Assembly (NCBI GenBank): GCA_023150835.1
Contig: JAKLKB010000123.1
Coordinates: 1-21,641 of the forward strand
DNA from: Myxococcota bacterium
Lineage (GTDB): Bacteria; Myxococcota_C; UBA6777
Reading direction: 5' to 3'
Length of the DNA: 21,641 nucleotides
The translations under genes were made by a program, and so were the position numbers. Each line of letters starts with the position of its first letter. Position 1 is the stretch's first letter. Of the stretch, positions 8,014 through 16,157 are shown in pieces. The notes beneath the pieces are model-generated. The model ran no database searches and had not been told where the DNA came from. It saw only the letters and a list, made by a program, of their open reading frames with translations.

Positions 8014-10251
8014 ATGTGGGCCATGTTGCGCTCTCTTGTGGTCTGTCTTGGTATCTGGGGGATAATGTGTGGCAGGGCGTGGGCTGAACTGCCGAACTAC
8101 CCGCTCCATCCGCAACCTCACCATACCTTCCAACAAAACTCGAACTCCGCCAATCCAACGCAGCAATCGTTTGTTCCGAGCCATCACACGGACACATCCA
8201 AAGAAGGGGCATGGCTGCCGCTTTCGCAATACACAGCGCTTCATCATCGGGCCAACAAGCCCTTGCCAGCGCGAAGTGCGCAAGTGATCGAAGCGTTTTA
8301 TTACGCAAAAGTCCAAGCAGACGGCTTGTTGGTGGATGCGCGTCTTGTGGTTGCAAGCGAGGGAGAAGGATGGCACAGCCTCGCTGTCCTTTTGGGAGCT
8401 TACCCGCTGATCTCGGCGCGTTTAGGCGGTCAAACACCCTTTTTGGTTCCCGCCAAAACGCCGACAGATTGGACTTCTTTGTTGTTGGTTGGCACAAAGC
8501 GCGAAGCCTTGTTGTTGCGTTTCTTTGTGCCACGCCAAGCCGGCCTAGACCCGCTGGTGGCGTTTCGTGGAGCGCCTGCGGTGGCCTCCTCTTTTGAAGC
8601 CCGTTTTGCAGGAGCAGGCTATCGCCCCACCCTCGAAGGCGGCATCCATACGCGAATCACCCGATCCGCTCAAGAGGTTGTGGTTTCAGCGATCTTGCCC
8701 GATCCGACACTGGGTATCTCGCTGCGTTGGTGGCAACAAGAAACCCCCTTACAAGCTGCACGAAAAGACCAGCGTAAGTCTCGGATGTATGTAAGAACTT
8801 TCGCGCTACTTTCGATCGCCAAAGCCGGCCAAGAGATGTTTTTAACCTACCGTTACACCTTGGTCCAAGCTCCGCGAGAGCGCTTCTTGTTGCATATCCC
8901 CAAGGGCCTTTTGCTCCGAACAGTCCGAGGCTTGGGGATGCGCGATTATCGTTTGCGTCCCGACACCAAACAGGGCGGACAGATCTTGGATGTGCTGCTT
9001 GTGGAACCCGTCAGCGAACGCTACGAGCTCTCGATCTTGGCCGAACGACGGTACGCACAAGAACAAGATATCCGCCTCCCTGTCCCGCTTGAAACGCAAC
9101 GAGAAACGGGCTTTGTCGGGATGGAAGCCGTCGGCAACGAAGAGATCACCGTACAAGCCACAGGCGCAAATCCCATCGATGTCCAAGAACTCCCACAAGA
9201 GATCATCCGAGGCACCACTCGCCCGCTGCTCTATGCTTTCCGCTACACACGCCGCCCTGTCTCGTGGCGCCTGTCTGTCAAACGCCACAAAAGCGCCGCA
9301 TTACCCGCCTCGATGATCGATCGCGCAGAATACCTACAAGTCGCCAACAAAGAAGGCAGTACATGGGTTCAAGCCGCCTATCGCATCCGAAACAGCTTCA
9401 AACAGTTTATGGCCCTACGTCTGCCCAAAGGTGCGCGCATCCGCAGTGCCTTTGTGGACGGCTTGCCTGTCAAACCTGCGATGGATGCCCAACAACGGGC
9501 TTTGATCCCGCTCAAACGCTCGGGACAAGCCGCCAGCCGCGCTTTCCCCGTCGAAGTCGTCTACAGCCTTCCATTGCCCCCATTCCAAAGTTATCGGCGT
9601 TATCGCTACGCTCTACCACAAGTCGACCTCTGGATCAGTGCGCTCTCTTGGCGGCTTTATCTTCCCGACGGGCGTGTGACGATCCACAAAAGCGACCTTC
9701 AACGCGATTGGACCCATCAGACCGCACAGTGGGAACATACCACCAACGAGCGCAACTTCTCCGATCAACGCAGCCTGATCCAACTCCGCAGACGCTCTTC
9801 TAGTGAAACCACCCCCCAGCACGCCACCAACGCCGCAACGTCGACGCAGTCTACCGCAGATGGCGTCGGCCAATTGCCTGTGCGCGTTCAACTTCCGCGT
9901 GTGGGTCGCACCTATCTATTCCATCAATTCCATATCCCCGCGATGCAACAGACCGCGATGGAGTTCTCTTTTGTCGGATACTGGTTGCAAGCGATCAGCG
10001 GGATCTTGTTCTTTTTTGCAGGATGCTGCTTGTTCTTAGGCATCGCGCTTTGGTGGATGCAAGTAAACCATGCGCAGCGTTGGGCTTTTGGATTGGGGCT
10101 TCAAAGCGCCCTGATGTTCGCCTTCGCCGCATGGACCGTCTCTCGCATCGCTTGGTCTGTCCTCTTCCTTGGCGGACTGTTCGGTGTCTTTATCGCTTTT
10201 GCCATCGGCCTGCTACGTTGGTTTGAACAAAAACAACCCAAAATCGATTAA
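8014..10251 (+). CDS. Large exported membrane-anchored protein B, paralogue of A
   Basis: The chosen start gives 746 aa and opens directly with a signal peptide (MWAMLRSLVVCLG, cleavage near AWA-E at residue 24). The ribosome-binding site is weak, and an ATG three codons later at 8023 is possible. An in-frame ATG at 7786, next to gene A's stop, would put 76 unlikely residues through R1 copy B. The ectodomain is beta-rich. IDVQELPQEIIRG near residue 386 and the following PLLYAFRY block align with gene A, as does the FKQFMALRLP/RRQFMPIFLD segment. Three to four membrane helices lie at about 652-738, ending in a short basic tail. It lacks gene A's Pro/Ser/Thr repeats. The two proteins may form a paired cell-envelope complex (inference). 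Confidence 0.83.
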   Translation: MWAMLRSLVVCLGIWGIMCGRAWAELPNYPLHPQPHHTFQQNSNSANPTQQSFVPSHHTDTSKEGAWLPLSQYTALHHRANKPLPARSAQVIEAFYYAKVQADGLLVDARLVVASEGEGWHSLAVLLGAYPLISARLGGQTPFLVPAKTPTDWTSLLLVGTKREALLLRFFVPRQAGLDPLVAFRGAPAVASSFEARFAGAGYRPTLEGGIHTRITRSAQEVVVSAILPDPTLGISLRWWQQETPLQAARKDQRKSRMYVRTFALLSIAKAGQEMFLTYRYTLVQAPRERFLLHIPKGLLLRTVRGLGMRDYRLRPDTKQGGQILDVLLVEPVSERYELSILAERRYAQEQDIRLPVPLETQRETGFVGMEAVGNEEITVQATGANPIDVQELPQEIIRGTTRPLLYAFRYTRRPVSWRLSVKRHKSAALPASMIDRAEYLQVANKEGSTWVQAAYRIRNSFKQFMALRLPKGARIRSAFVDGLPVKPAMDAQQRALIPLKRSGQAASRAFPVEVVYSLPLPPFQSYRRYRYALPQVDLWISALSWRLYLPDGRVTIHKSDLQRDWTHQTAQWEHTTNERNFSDQRSLIQLRRRSSSETTPQHATNAATSTQSTADGVGQLPVRVQLPRVGRTYLFHQFHIPAMQQTAMEFSFVGYWLQAISGILFFFAGCCLFLGIALWWMQVNHAQRWAFGLGLQSALMFAFAAWTVSRIAWSVLFLGGLFGVFIAFAIGLLRWFEQKQPKID

Positions 10252-10254
10252 TAA

Positions 10255-10500
10255 GAAATCCCACCCATGCTGTAATCAAAAATAGGCATTGCCCTGTAGC
10301 TTCTCAACAACAGGGTCTCTACGAATCAAGAGGAACGATTGATTCGAAATCCGCCCGTTGTGTACACAAAAGATGCAGGGGCAGCCCCGTGGCTGCCCAA
10401 TGACAGGGCCTCTACGAATCATACGAGATCCACCCGTTGCGTTATCGTAAAGGTGTAGGGGCAGCTTCCCGTGGCTGCCCAATGACAGAGCTTCGAAGCC
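10255..10500. repeat. R3: three tandem units in a convergent spacer
   Basis: Units of roughly 75-90 bp begin with GAAATCC or GAGATCC at 10255, 10346 and 10425. They share CCCGTTG, GGGGCAGC...GCTGCCCAATGACAG and CTCTACGAATCA. The second holds the hairpin GGGCAGCC-ccgt-GGCTGCCC and the third GGGCAGC/GCTGCCC. The first keeps only a CCCTGT/ACAGGG pair. The array fills the space between the stop of gene B and the stop of the convergent SUMF1-like gene, so it probably acts as a two-way terminator. The hairpin is shared with R2. Confidence 0.75.
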
Positions 10501-11472
10501 CTACCCGTCGAAACGCACCAAACGGAAACCGTAATGCCCGTTGGCATCTTCAGGGATACTCAGATGCAAAAAGGTGAGCCGCGTCGCACCCTCGTGACTA
10601 AACCAACATCCCCCATGCAAGATCCGAAGATCGCCTTGTGACGCGCCTGTTGGATTGTCCTGTGTTTGCTTTTCTTGCGGATTGTACAGACTATAAGTCC
10701 ACTCCCACACATTCCCCAACACATCATAAAGCCCCCATGCATTGGGCTTTTTCTGCCCCACAGGATGCGTTTTGTGACCGCTGTTGTGTAGATACCACGC
10801 GATCTCATCGATCTTTCCGTATCGCGCATTCTTTTCTCCCGCACGTGCGGCATATTCCCACTCCACCTCGGTTGGAAGGCGCCAGCCACGGCAGCGCACA
10901 TAATCGCTCTTGCCATCCCCCACCCCCGCAAGCTTCCCCTCACGACCGACAAAACAGCGTTGTAATCCTTCTTTCTCCGAAAGCTTGTTTGTAAAAGCCG
11001 CTGCATCATACCAACTCACGCCCTCCACCGGACAGCGGCCACCACATCCACGAAAATGTGATGGGTTTTTTCCCATGATCGCAACGTATTGTTCTTGCGT
11101 CACTTCTGTCTCAGCGATCCAAAATCCCCGACTAATCCGCACCTCGCGTTGCTTTTTTTCATGACGAAAGCCTTCTTTGTCTCTCTTTGGGCATCCCTCC
11201 ACGAAACACCCCGCAGGCACCCAACGCATCGCAAACTCCGTCTCCCCCACGCGAAACACCCGCCGCTCACCCGCTTTCTTTTCGCTATGGCCGTTCTTCT
11301 CTTGCAACGTGCGCTCTGCTTGCTGTTCTGCCAACCAACCCCGGCGATGTCCTTTTTTGGCGGCAGGTCGGCTCGTTGGCCCCCCTTGTCCTTCTGCCGT
11401 CTGTGTGCTGCCGATCCACCACAAACTCACAGCACAAGCCACCCCCCAAACACTTCGCCTCACCCGCAACAT
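10501..11472 (-). CDS. Exported SUMF1/FGE-fold protein without catalytic cysteines (SUMF1-C)
   Basis: This is 323 aa from the ATG at 11472, with AAAGGAG 7 bases upstream. The signal peptide spans about residues 1-29. The formylglycine-generating-enzyme (FGE-sulfatase) fold is recognised by FAMRWVPAG, ETEVTQEQYVAIMGKNPSHF, PVEGVSWYDAAAF, GWRLPTEVEWEYAARAG, GLYDVLGNVWEWT and a final GFRLVRF. In true FGE two cysteines lie in the segment after RGGS. Here the segment is HGGCWFSHEGATRLTF and those positions are Ser and Thr. It is therefore probably not an oxidase making formylglycine but a binding or structural member of the family. Such members are common as exported or kinase-linked proteins. It is a paralogue of the gene at 16246-17091. 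R1 copy C forms its leader. Confidence 0.87.
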   Translation of the reverse strand: MLRVRRSVWGVACAVSLWWIGSTQTAEGQGGPTSRPAAKKGHRRGWLAEQQAERTLQEKNGHSEKKAGERRVFRVGETEFAMRWVPAGCFVEGCPKRDKEGFRHEKKQREVRISRGFWIAETEVTQEQYVAIMGKNPSHFRGCGGRCPVEGVSWYDAAAFTNKLSEKEGLQRCFVGREGKLAGVGDGKSDYVRCRGWRLPTEVEWEYAARAGEKNARYGKIDEIAWYLHNSGHKTHPVGQKKPNAWGLYDVLGNVWEWTYSLYNPQEKQTQDNPTGASQGDLRILHGGCWFSHEGATRLTFLHLSIPEDANGHYGFRLVRFDG

Positions 11473-11508
11473 CTTTCGCTCCTTTCTTTGGATGACGCTC
11501 TCTTCCGA

Positions 11509-11629
11509 TTTGTGGGGCGCTGCCCCACACCCCGCAAGGGACCCATGGCCCCTTGACCCCGATTTGGCGGGGTGATCGTTCACTTTTCAAACAAACGTCT
11601 GCGCCGCTTGAGGTGGCGCGAACACTTGG
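11509..11629 (-). repeat. R1 leader element, copy C
   Basis: On the minus strand it reads CCAAGTGTTCGCGCC, CTCAAGCGG, CGTTTGTTTGAAAAG, CGGGGTCAAGGGG. The first hairpin is AAGGGGCC-atg-GGTCCCTT, so one pair has become G:U. The second is TGTGGGGC-agc-GCCCCACA, longer than in copies A and B. It ends 36 bp upstream of the ATG at 11472, in the sense of that gene. Confidence 0.8.
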
Positions 11630-11733
11630 TTTTTTTGTCAACTACGTCACTTCTGTGTTGGTTGAGGACTATCGCGATCTTCGCGCTCCCCATCCACCGC
11701 ACTCAAACAACGAATCCCTCAAAAAAAGTCCCC

Positions 11734-11809
11734 CACTCCGCCTCGATGTCTGCACTCCGCCTCGATGTTTGCACTCCGCCTCGATGTTTGCACTCCGCCT
11801 CGATGTTTG
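11734..11809 (-). repeat. Four 19-bp direct repeats
   Basis: The plus-strand unit cactccgcctcgatgtttg starts at 11734, 11753, 11772 and 11791. The first copy differs by one base and the others are identical. The array lies between the sirtuin stop (11833) and R1 copy C. It could be an iteron-type protein-binding site or simple slippage DNA. No gene covers it convincingly. Confidence 0.8.
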
Positions 11810-11832
11810 CGCTCTCCTTCGATCCGCACATT

Positions 11833-12666
11833 TCACATCGACGCGCCAACAGCCTCACACAAGCGCGGCAACGCCTCTTCTGCATTCACTTGAAGGTTCA
11901 TCACGCCCACGCCTTCCCAATCGCCCGTTTCGACTTCAGGGTTTAGAGAAAAAGCCGGAACTTGCCGTAGATGCGCACTCTCCAACATCGCTGCCGTCAC
12001 GCCCACCGAAAAAGAAGTCCCGACAAACACCATCAATCGGGCTTCTTGGGTTGCGTTCATGGCGTCTCGCATCCGATAATCTCGGTGAGAGGTGTAGTAT
12101 TCGTCAAACAGCAGCGCGTGAATTCGTACAAGCGACCCGCACGCCGAGCAGCGCGGAATATGCTCAAGACGCGGTTCTGCCCGAAAGGCCGAGAAATCCA
12201 AACTATCAAAGCGAATCTTGCCTTTGGGCGCTCCATTCTCGCACCCATAACGCGTGCATCGCGCATGTCCCATATCTCCGTGTATATGGATCAATTCTTT
12301 TGTCCCTGCGCGATCATGCAACAAGTCGATGTTTTGCGTGATCACCGTCATCCGTCCTCCCCGCGCTTGTTGCCAACGCTCCAACGCTGTCACCGCATAA
12401 TGCGCTGGATTCGGCTGTCGTTCAAAGTACGAATCAAATCGTCCCAAAAACCACTCCCAATGTCCAACAGGCGTCTCTTCAAAAAACGCATACGTCCCCA
12501 ACTCCATCGGGCTACGATTCCAAACCGCCTCGATATCCGAACCCCGAAACGTCGGGATCCCGCTTGCCTTGCTGATCCCCGCTCCCGTACAAAACAAGAT
12601 CAGGCCATCCTTGACTGACTCGATCGCCCGACAAAATCGGTTCCACTCTGCTTGTTCATGATCCAT
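11833..12666 (-). CDS. Sir2-family NAD-dependent protein deacylase (sirtuin)
   Basis: This is a 277-aa protein from the ATG at 12666, with AAAGGAG 7 bases upstream. Sirtuin motifs appear in order: GAGIS (28-32) followed by ASGIPTFRG for NAD binding, TQNIDLLH (110-117), the catalytic His in IHGD (His129), four zinc-ligand cysteines (137, 142, 173, 176) and GTSFSVG (216-222). Sirtuins remove acyl groups from lysine while cleaving NAD. The length fits a single-domain bacterial enzyme. The segment that is usually RPxVVxFGE reads VRIHALLFDE, so substrate preference may differ from CobB. It lies upstream of the SUMF1-like gene on the same strand but is separated by the 19-bp array and R1-C, so the two are probably separate transcription units. 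Confidence 0.9.
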   Translation of the reverse strand: MDHEQAEWNRFCRAIESVKDGLILFCTGAGISKASGIPTFRGSDIEAVWNRSPMELGTYAFFEETPVGHWEWFLGRFDSYFERQPNPAHYAVTALERWQQARGGRMTVITQNIDLLHDRAGTKELIHIHGDMGHARCTRYGCENGAPKGKIRFDSLDFSAFRAEPRLEHIPRCSACGSLVRIHALLFDEYYTSHRDYRMRDAMNATQEARLMVFVGTSFSVGVTAAMLESAHLRQVPAFSLNPEVETGDWEGVGVMNLQVNAEEALPRLCEAVGASM

Positions 12667-12803
12667 CGTTGGCTCCTTTCTTAGGTCCTTCCTGTTCCTC
12701 CCTATCCTACGCAAGCAGCATCGCGTTGTGCAAAAATTCTTTTACACACCTCGCACCCAACACCATCTCGCTCCGTCTTCGGCCTCCACGTCCATCCGCA
12801 CAA

Positions 12804-12815
12804 AACACGCGTGTT
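12804..12815. promoter_or_regulatory. 12-bp perfect palindrome, possible operator
   Basis: AACACGCGTGTT is a perfect palindrome in the 181-bp divergent spacer between the sirtuin gene and the small S24/S26-like gene, about 33 bp before the latter's ATG. Its position suits a regulator acting on either gene. No regulator is identified, so the role is inference. Confidence 0.3.
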
Positions 12816-12847
12816 CTTTTCACAACACAAATACATGAGGAGGCAAG

Positions 12848-13150
12848 ATGAGTTGGGCAACGGCTTGGATCGCCAAGCTGCAACAGGGCGAAACCGTTTC
12901 TTTTCGACCGCGAGGGTCGTCAATGTCCCCAAAGATCCGTTCAGGGCAACGTTGTACCGTCGCACCTGTCGATCCTTCGGCGCTTGGCGTCGGCGATATC
13001 GTGCTTTGCAAAGTGCGCGGTGCGCAATACCTCCACCTGATCAACGCCATACGCGGCGATCAATTCCAGATCGCCAACAACCGCGGACACATCAACGGCT
13101 GGATCTCCGCTAACGCCATCTTTGGCCGCCTCGTCTGCGTCGAAGATTAG
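12848..13150 (+). CDS. Small S24/S26 (LexA/signal-peptidase fold) protein
   Basis: This is a 100-aa protein with AGGAGG 6 bases upstream of the ATG. Residues 19-35 contain FRPRGSSMSPKIRSGQ, matching the nucleophile box of S24/S26 peptidases (Ser25-Met26). A VGDIVLCKV strand and an ending of IANNRGHINGWIS...IFGRLV follow. In active enzymes a Lys or Lys-Arg pair follows the strand after the nucleophile. Here the corresponding place reads YLHLI, so the general base appears to be missing. Similar short proteins occur in phages and bacterial accessory regions, where their role is unclear. It has no membrane segment, so it is not an ordinary leader peptidase. Its neighbours give no functional hint. 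Confidence 0.75.
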   Translation: MSWATAWIAKLQQGETVSFRPRGSSMSPKIRSGQRCTVAPVDPSALGVGDIVLCKVRGAQYLHLINAIRGDQFQIANNRGHINGWISANAIFGRLVCVED

Positions 13151-13473
13151 CCCACCACAACGCTCCCCACCTGCCCGCTGACCACGTCGAAGCCAACGGT
13201 GCCGTACTCGACAACCACAACGCTCCCCACCTGCCCGCTGACCACGATCACAAGCCCTCTCGTCCAACTCACACACGACGCCTGTCCAAAAAACAAACGC
13301 CCGCAAGCCACAACCCCTTCGCTTTCGTTCTCTCACCGCATCCTTACTTTTTATATCCGACCAGAATCGAAAGAGAATTCTCTCTATGCTCCTTTGGGAA
13401 CAAGGATTGACAAGCAGCCTCTCGTCAGCGTCAAGCCTTCCGACGCACAACAACATCCAAAGGAGACAAAACG
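13151..13473 (+). other. Intergenic region with 33-bp direct repeats
   Basis: A 33-bp sequence (accacaacgctcccc...gctgaccacg) occurs at 13154-13186 and again at 13214-13246, exactly 60 bp apart and identical by eye. Further on, AGAGAATTCTCT at 13372-13383 is a perfect 12-bp palindrome about 90 bp before the next start codon and could be an operator. A TTGACA occurs at 13407-13412 without a convincing -10 box 16-18 bp downstream. Open frames across this region lack gene-like features. Confidence 0.6.
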
Positions 13474-14988
13474 ATGAGCGATCAAACAATTACCCGCAAA
13501 CAATTCACCCAAGCCACCGTTTCTGCCAACAACCCTGACCTTCAAAAAATCTTGAAAAACAATTACAACCAAGCCTTTGATACCAACGGAGACGGGAAAC
13601 TGGACGCATCCGATTTCGGCGTCAACAAGGATGGAACCATCAGCAAAGAGGGAATGGAACGACTCTTCGCCTTCGCCACTTTTTACCAGAGCAACGAAAA
13701 CGCCAAGGCCGTCAAAAACCAAGGCGTTGTTGGCGAACTCTACTCTGCCATACGCCAAGAAAACGCTTCTCCCAGCCCAAAAACCAGTGCTGCCTATCGA
13801 AGCAATACTGCTGACAAACCTCTCACAGCCGAGGAAAAACAAATCGCACAAACTGCTTTCCTCCGTATCAAAAGCCAAATCCCCTCGAATCTGCACGCTC
13901 AAATGCAAGAAAAACTACAAAAACTCGCAAGAAACGGCCAACTCAACTGGCTCAAAGATTCAAGTCTTACACCAAAAGCACAGTCCTTCGCGCTTCTTGA
14001 ACAACTCACATCCTCCAAACAAGCCAACGAGATCGCTGCTTTCGCTAAAAATCCCCGTATCCAACAGGCTTTCATTGAAAATGGTCTGAGTGTTTCACCC
14101 AAAATATTACAAGAAAAAGAACTTGTACAAACCCTCTTTCTTCGCCTCGCGTCAAAGTCAGGAAACGAATTCGCCACACGCATCTTTGAACACTTTGATT
14201 CTTCTAACCTTTCCCGCACACAACAAACACAAATCCTCAGTGTACTCCTCGCACACCCAAATCACGCAAAGACGCTCGCAGCCCTCCCGAAAGAAAAAAT
14301 CGCAGAAGCCCTCCAAACGATGGCGAAGGATATCTCACAATTTCAACAGCTTGCTTCCAGCGCGGATTCTGGCATCAACAGCGCAACACAAATCGATCGA
14401 ACAACACAAGCGGCAAAAGCCCTCAAAGAAAAACCTTGGCTGCTTTACAGCCTTCCTGCCAACGAAGCACAAAAACTGATCACCACTTTCGTCCACGCGC
14501 TCGGCCAAACCGAGGCAGCAAAAACAAGCCCCCGCGACGAAAAGTTTCAGCAAGAAATCATCAAAGACGCCCTTCTCGGACTCAAAAAAGACAGCCCCAA
14601 AATGTACAGTGTTTTATTTGGCGCAGCCTATCAATCCGTCACGAACAATCCCCTACCCAACTGGAAAGAACATCTGCTTTCCCTTGCCGCCAACCTTGGA
14701 GCTTCTACTCTTCCTCTGGGTGCGTTCAAACCCTTTTTCGGAAGTGCGGTCTCTTTCGAAGTTTCGAGAGCAACAGGAATGAGCAACGGAACCGCTGCTG
14801 CTGACGCAATAACAGGACTCGCAAATGACCTTTTGATGGGAGTCCTTGGACTCGGTTCCGCAGGAGCCCTCGCCATCATCCTCAAAACAACCCTCACCGT
14901 ATCCGCCGATCTCATCCGAAACGAATTGGCACAAACAGGCATCGGTCGGTTCCTTTCCAAAGCAGAAAATGCGAATATCCTGCCGTAA
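13474..14988 (+). CDS. EF-hand protein with hydrophobic C-terminus, function unknown
   Basis: This is 504 aa, with AAAGGAG 8 bases before the ATG. Near residues 35-46 there is a textbook EF-hand loop, DTNGDGKLDASD. A second, weaker calcium-like segment follows (VNKDGTISKEGMERL). Residues about 110-400 are Lys/Gln/Ala-rich helices with no signal peptide. Residues about 405-485 turn into Gly/Ala-rich hydrophobic stretches (LGASTLPLGAF, LLMGVLGLGSAGALAIILKTTL) capable of membrane insertion. Cytoplasmic start, calcium-binding head and late hydrophobic hairpin recall secreted effectors or pore-forming proteins, but no known family was recognised, so this is only a suggestion. The gene is A-rich compared with its neighbours (many AAA and CAA codons), which may indicate acquisition. 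Confidence 0.8.
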   Translation: MSDQTITRKQFTQATVSANNPDLQKILKNNYNQAFDTNGDGKLDASDFGVNKDGTISKEGMERLFAFATFYQSNENAKAVKNQGVVGELYSAIRQENASPSPKTSAAYRSNTADKPLTAEEKQIAQTAFLRIKSQIPSNLHAQMQEKLQKLARNGQLNWLKDSSLTPKAQSFALLEQLTSSKQANEIAAFAKNPRIQQAFIENGLSVSPKILQEKELVQTLFLRLASKSGNEFATRIFEHFDSSNLSRTQQTQILSVLLAHPNHAKTLAALPKEKIAEALQTMAKDISQFQQLASSADSGINSATQIDRTTQAAKALKEKPWLLYSLPANEAQKLITTFVHALGQTEAAKTSPRDEKFQQEIIKDALLGLKKDSPKMYSVLFGAAYQSVTNNPLPNWKEHLLSLAANLGASTLPLGAFKPFFGSAVSFEVSRATGMSNGTAAADAITGLANDLLMGVLGLGSAGALAIILKTTLTVSADLIRNELAQTGIGRFLSKAENANILP

Positions 14989-15123
14989 CAAGACAAAAAA
15001 TCAGTAATTACCGCCGATATCACTCGCACAAACCGCCCCTACAACAGCGATTCGACAACCGAAACCACACCCATCGACAAATCACTTTTCGGCCCAATGT
15101 TCGACGATGCTGCCTCAGCCCTT

Positions 15124-15978
15124 TTACCCCCCCAGCAAAAACTCCAACAGTAGCGCATTCACCCGCTCAGGCGCATCACACTGCACCCAATGGCTTGCGT
15201 CCGAGATCCGATCCACCCGAAGCACCCGCACCCAATGCTCCAACCCTTCCAACAAAGACAGCCCCAGATACTTGTCCTGTTCTCCCCAGATCACCTGTGT
15301 GGGGGCCTCGACGATCTGTCTTTTTGGCCAATAGCTCGAAAGATCCCTTGCTGCGGCCCGATAATAGTTCAGCCCCGCCGTCAAAGCCCCTTCTTGACCC
15401 AACGCCTCACAATACAACCGACGATCTTCCTCTGTAAAAGCCTCTTTATGCACAGGATCACGCTGCAACAGCTTGTCCAACAACGCGAACCCATCTCGAC
15501 GAATCACTCGCTCCGCAAACGGCGACTGAAACTGCAAGATATACAGCGATTTTTGAAACTGTTCCCACGTCCGCAACTTCTTCGCAAACACCACAGGATG
15601 CGGCGCATTCAAGATCGCCAACTTCTCCACAACACGCGGATGCCGCAACGCCACTTGCCACGCCACCACCCCTCCCCAATCATGCCCCACCACCACCGCG
15701 CTCTCTTCCCCTGCGTCCTTGATCAGCCCCAACACATCCCCCACCAACGCTTCCATCCGATACGACGCCAATCCCTTCGGCTTTTCCGACAGATTGTACC
15801 CCCGCATATCGGGCGCAATCACCCGATAACCCGCCTCCGCCAACGCTCCGATCTGATGCCTCCACGAATACCAAAACTCTGGAAACCCATGCAACAACAC
15901 CACCAACGGCCCTTCGCCGTACTCCACAAGGTGCAGCCGCACGCCATTCACTCGCGTTTCCCGATGTATCCAACCCAT
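15124..15978 (-). CDS. Alpha/beta hydrolase, epoxide hydrolase-like
   Basis: This is a 284-aa protein from the ATG at 15978, with GGAGG 6 bases upstream; the 26 residues upstream in frame are not credible. It shows HGFPE (30-34, oxyanion motif), GHDWGG (98-103, nucleophile Asp100), an acid in WGEQDKYLG (about residue 230) and the catalytic His in DASHWVQ (about 263). Asp rather than Ser as nucleophile, with HGFPE, places it in the epoxide hydrolase/haloalkane dehalogenase branch. HGFPEFWYSWR and the cap segment NYYRAAARD favour epoxide hydrolase. Such enzymes open epoxides with water and act in the cytoplasm. The gene converges on the EF-hand gene and has no evident partners. Confidence 0.9.
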   Translation of the reverse strand: MGWIHRETRVNGVRLHLVEYGEGPLVVLLHGFPEFWYSWRHQIGALAEAGYRVIAPDMRGYNLSEKPKGLASYRMEALVGDVLGLIKDAGEESAVVVGHDWGGVVAWQVALRHPRVVEKLAILNAPHPVVFAKKLRTWEQFQKSLYILQFQSPFAERVIRRDGFALLDKLLQRDPVHKEAFTEEDRRLYCEALGQEGALTAGLNYYRAAARDLSSYWPKRQIVEAPTQVIWGEQDKYLGLSLLEGLEHWVRVLRVDRISDASHWVQCDAPERVNALLLEFLLGG

Positions 15979-16069
15979 CAACCACCTCCAGATCCATTCA
16001 ACGCCATCAGGGGGGGGAACCTCACAAACCCAACCCCCACAAACCCCACAGCACAAACCCTATCCTCAC

Positions 16070-16157
16070 TCAATTGACCGATTCTCTCGTCAGCAGCGTG
16101 AACTCGACACGTCGGTTGCGAGCGCGCCCTTGTGCGTCTTGATTGCTTCTTACCGCT
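16070..16157 (-). pseudogene. Orphan C-terminal remnant of an OmpA-family protein
   Basis: On the minus strand about 28 codons ending in TGA (16070-16072) encode SNQDAQGRARNRRVEFTLL followed by a short tail. This is the signature end of OmpA-like peptidoglycan-binding domains (the GRxxNRRVEF motif). Nothing upstream continues the domain; the sequence runs directly into a REP-like element at 16158. It looks like the 3' stub of a deleted or displaced outer-membrane gene. Confidence 0.65.

Noticed and set aside
10501-10610. C-terminus of SUMF1-C as the DGR variable region
   Set aside because: Its codons (HGGCWFSHEGATRLTF) do not align with the template beyond the general GG-x-W and GFRL family pattern.
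11734-11809. CRISPR array
   Set aside because: The 19-bp units are directly adjacent with no spacers, and no cas gene is present. The other tandem repeats fail the same test.
13199-13477. 92-aa plus-strand open frame before the EF-hand gene
   Set aside because: It has no ribosome-binding site, a low-complexity Thr/Pro/Ser composition, and covers the direct repeats and palindrome expected of a regulatory spacer.
15190-16077. 295-aa plus-strand open frame
   Set aside because: It is an antisense shadow of the alpha/beta hydrolase, rich in His, Arg and Pro, with no motif.
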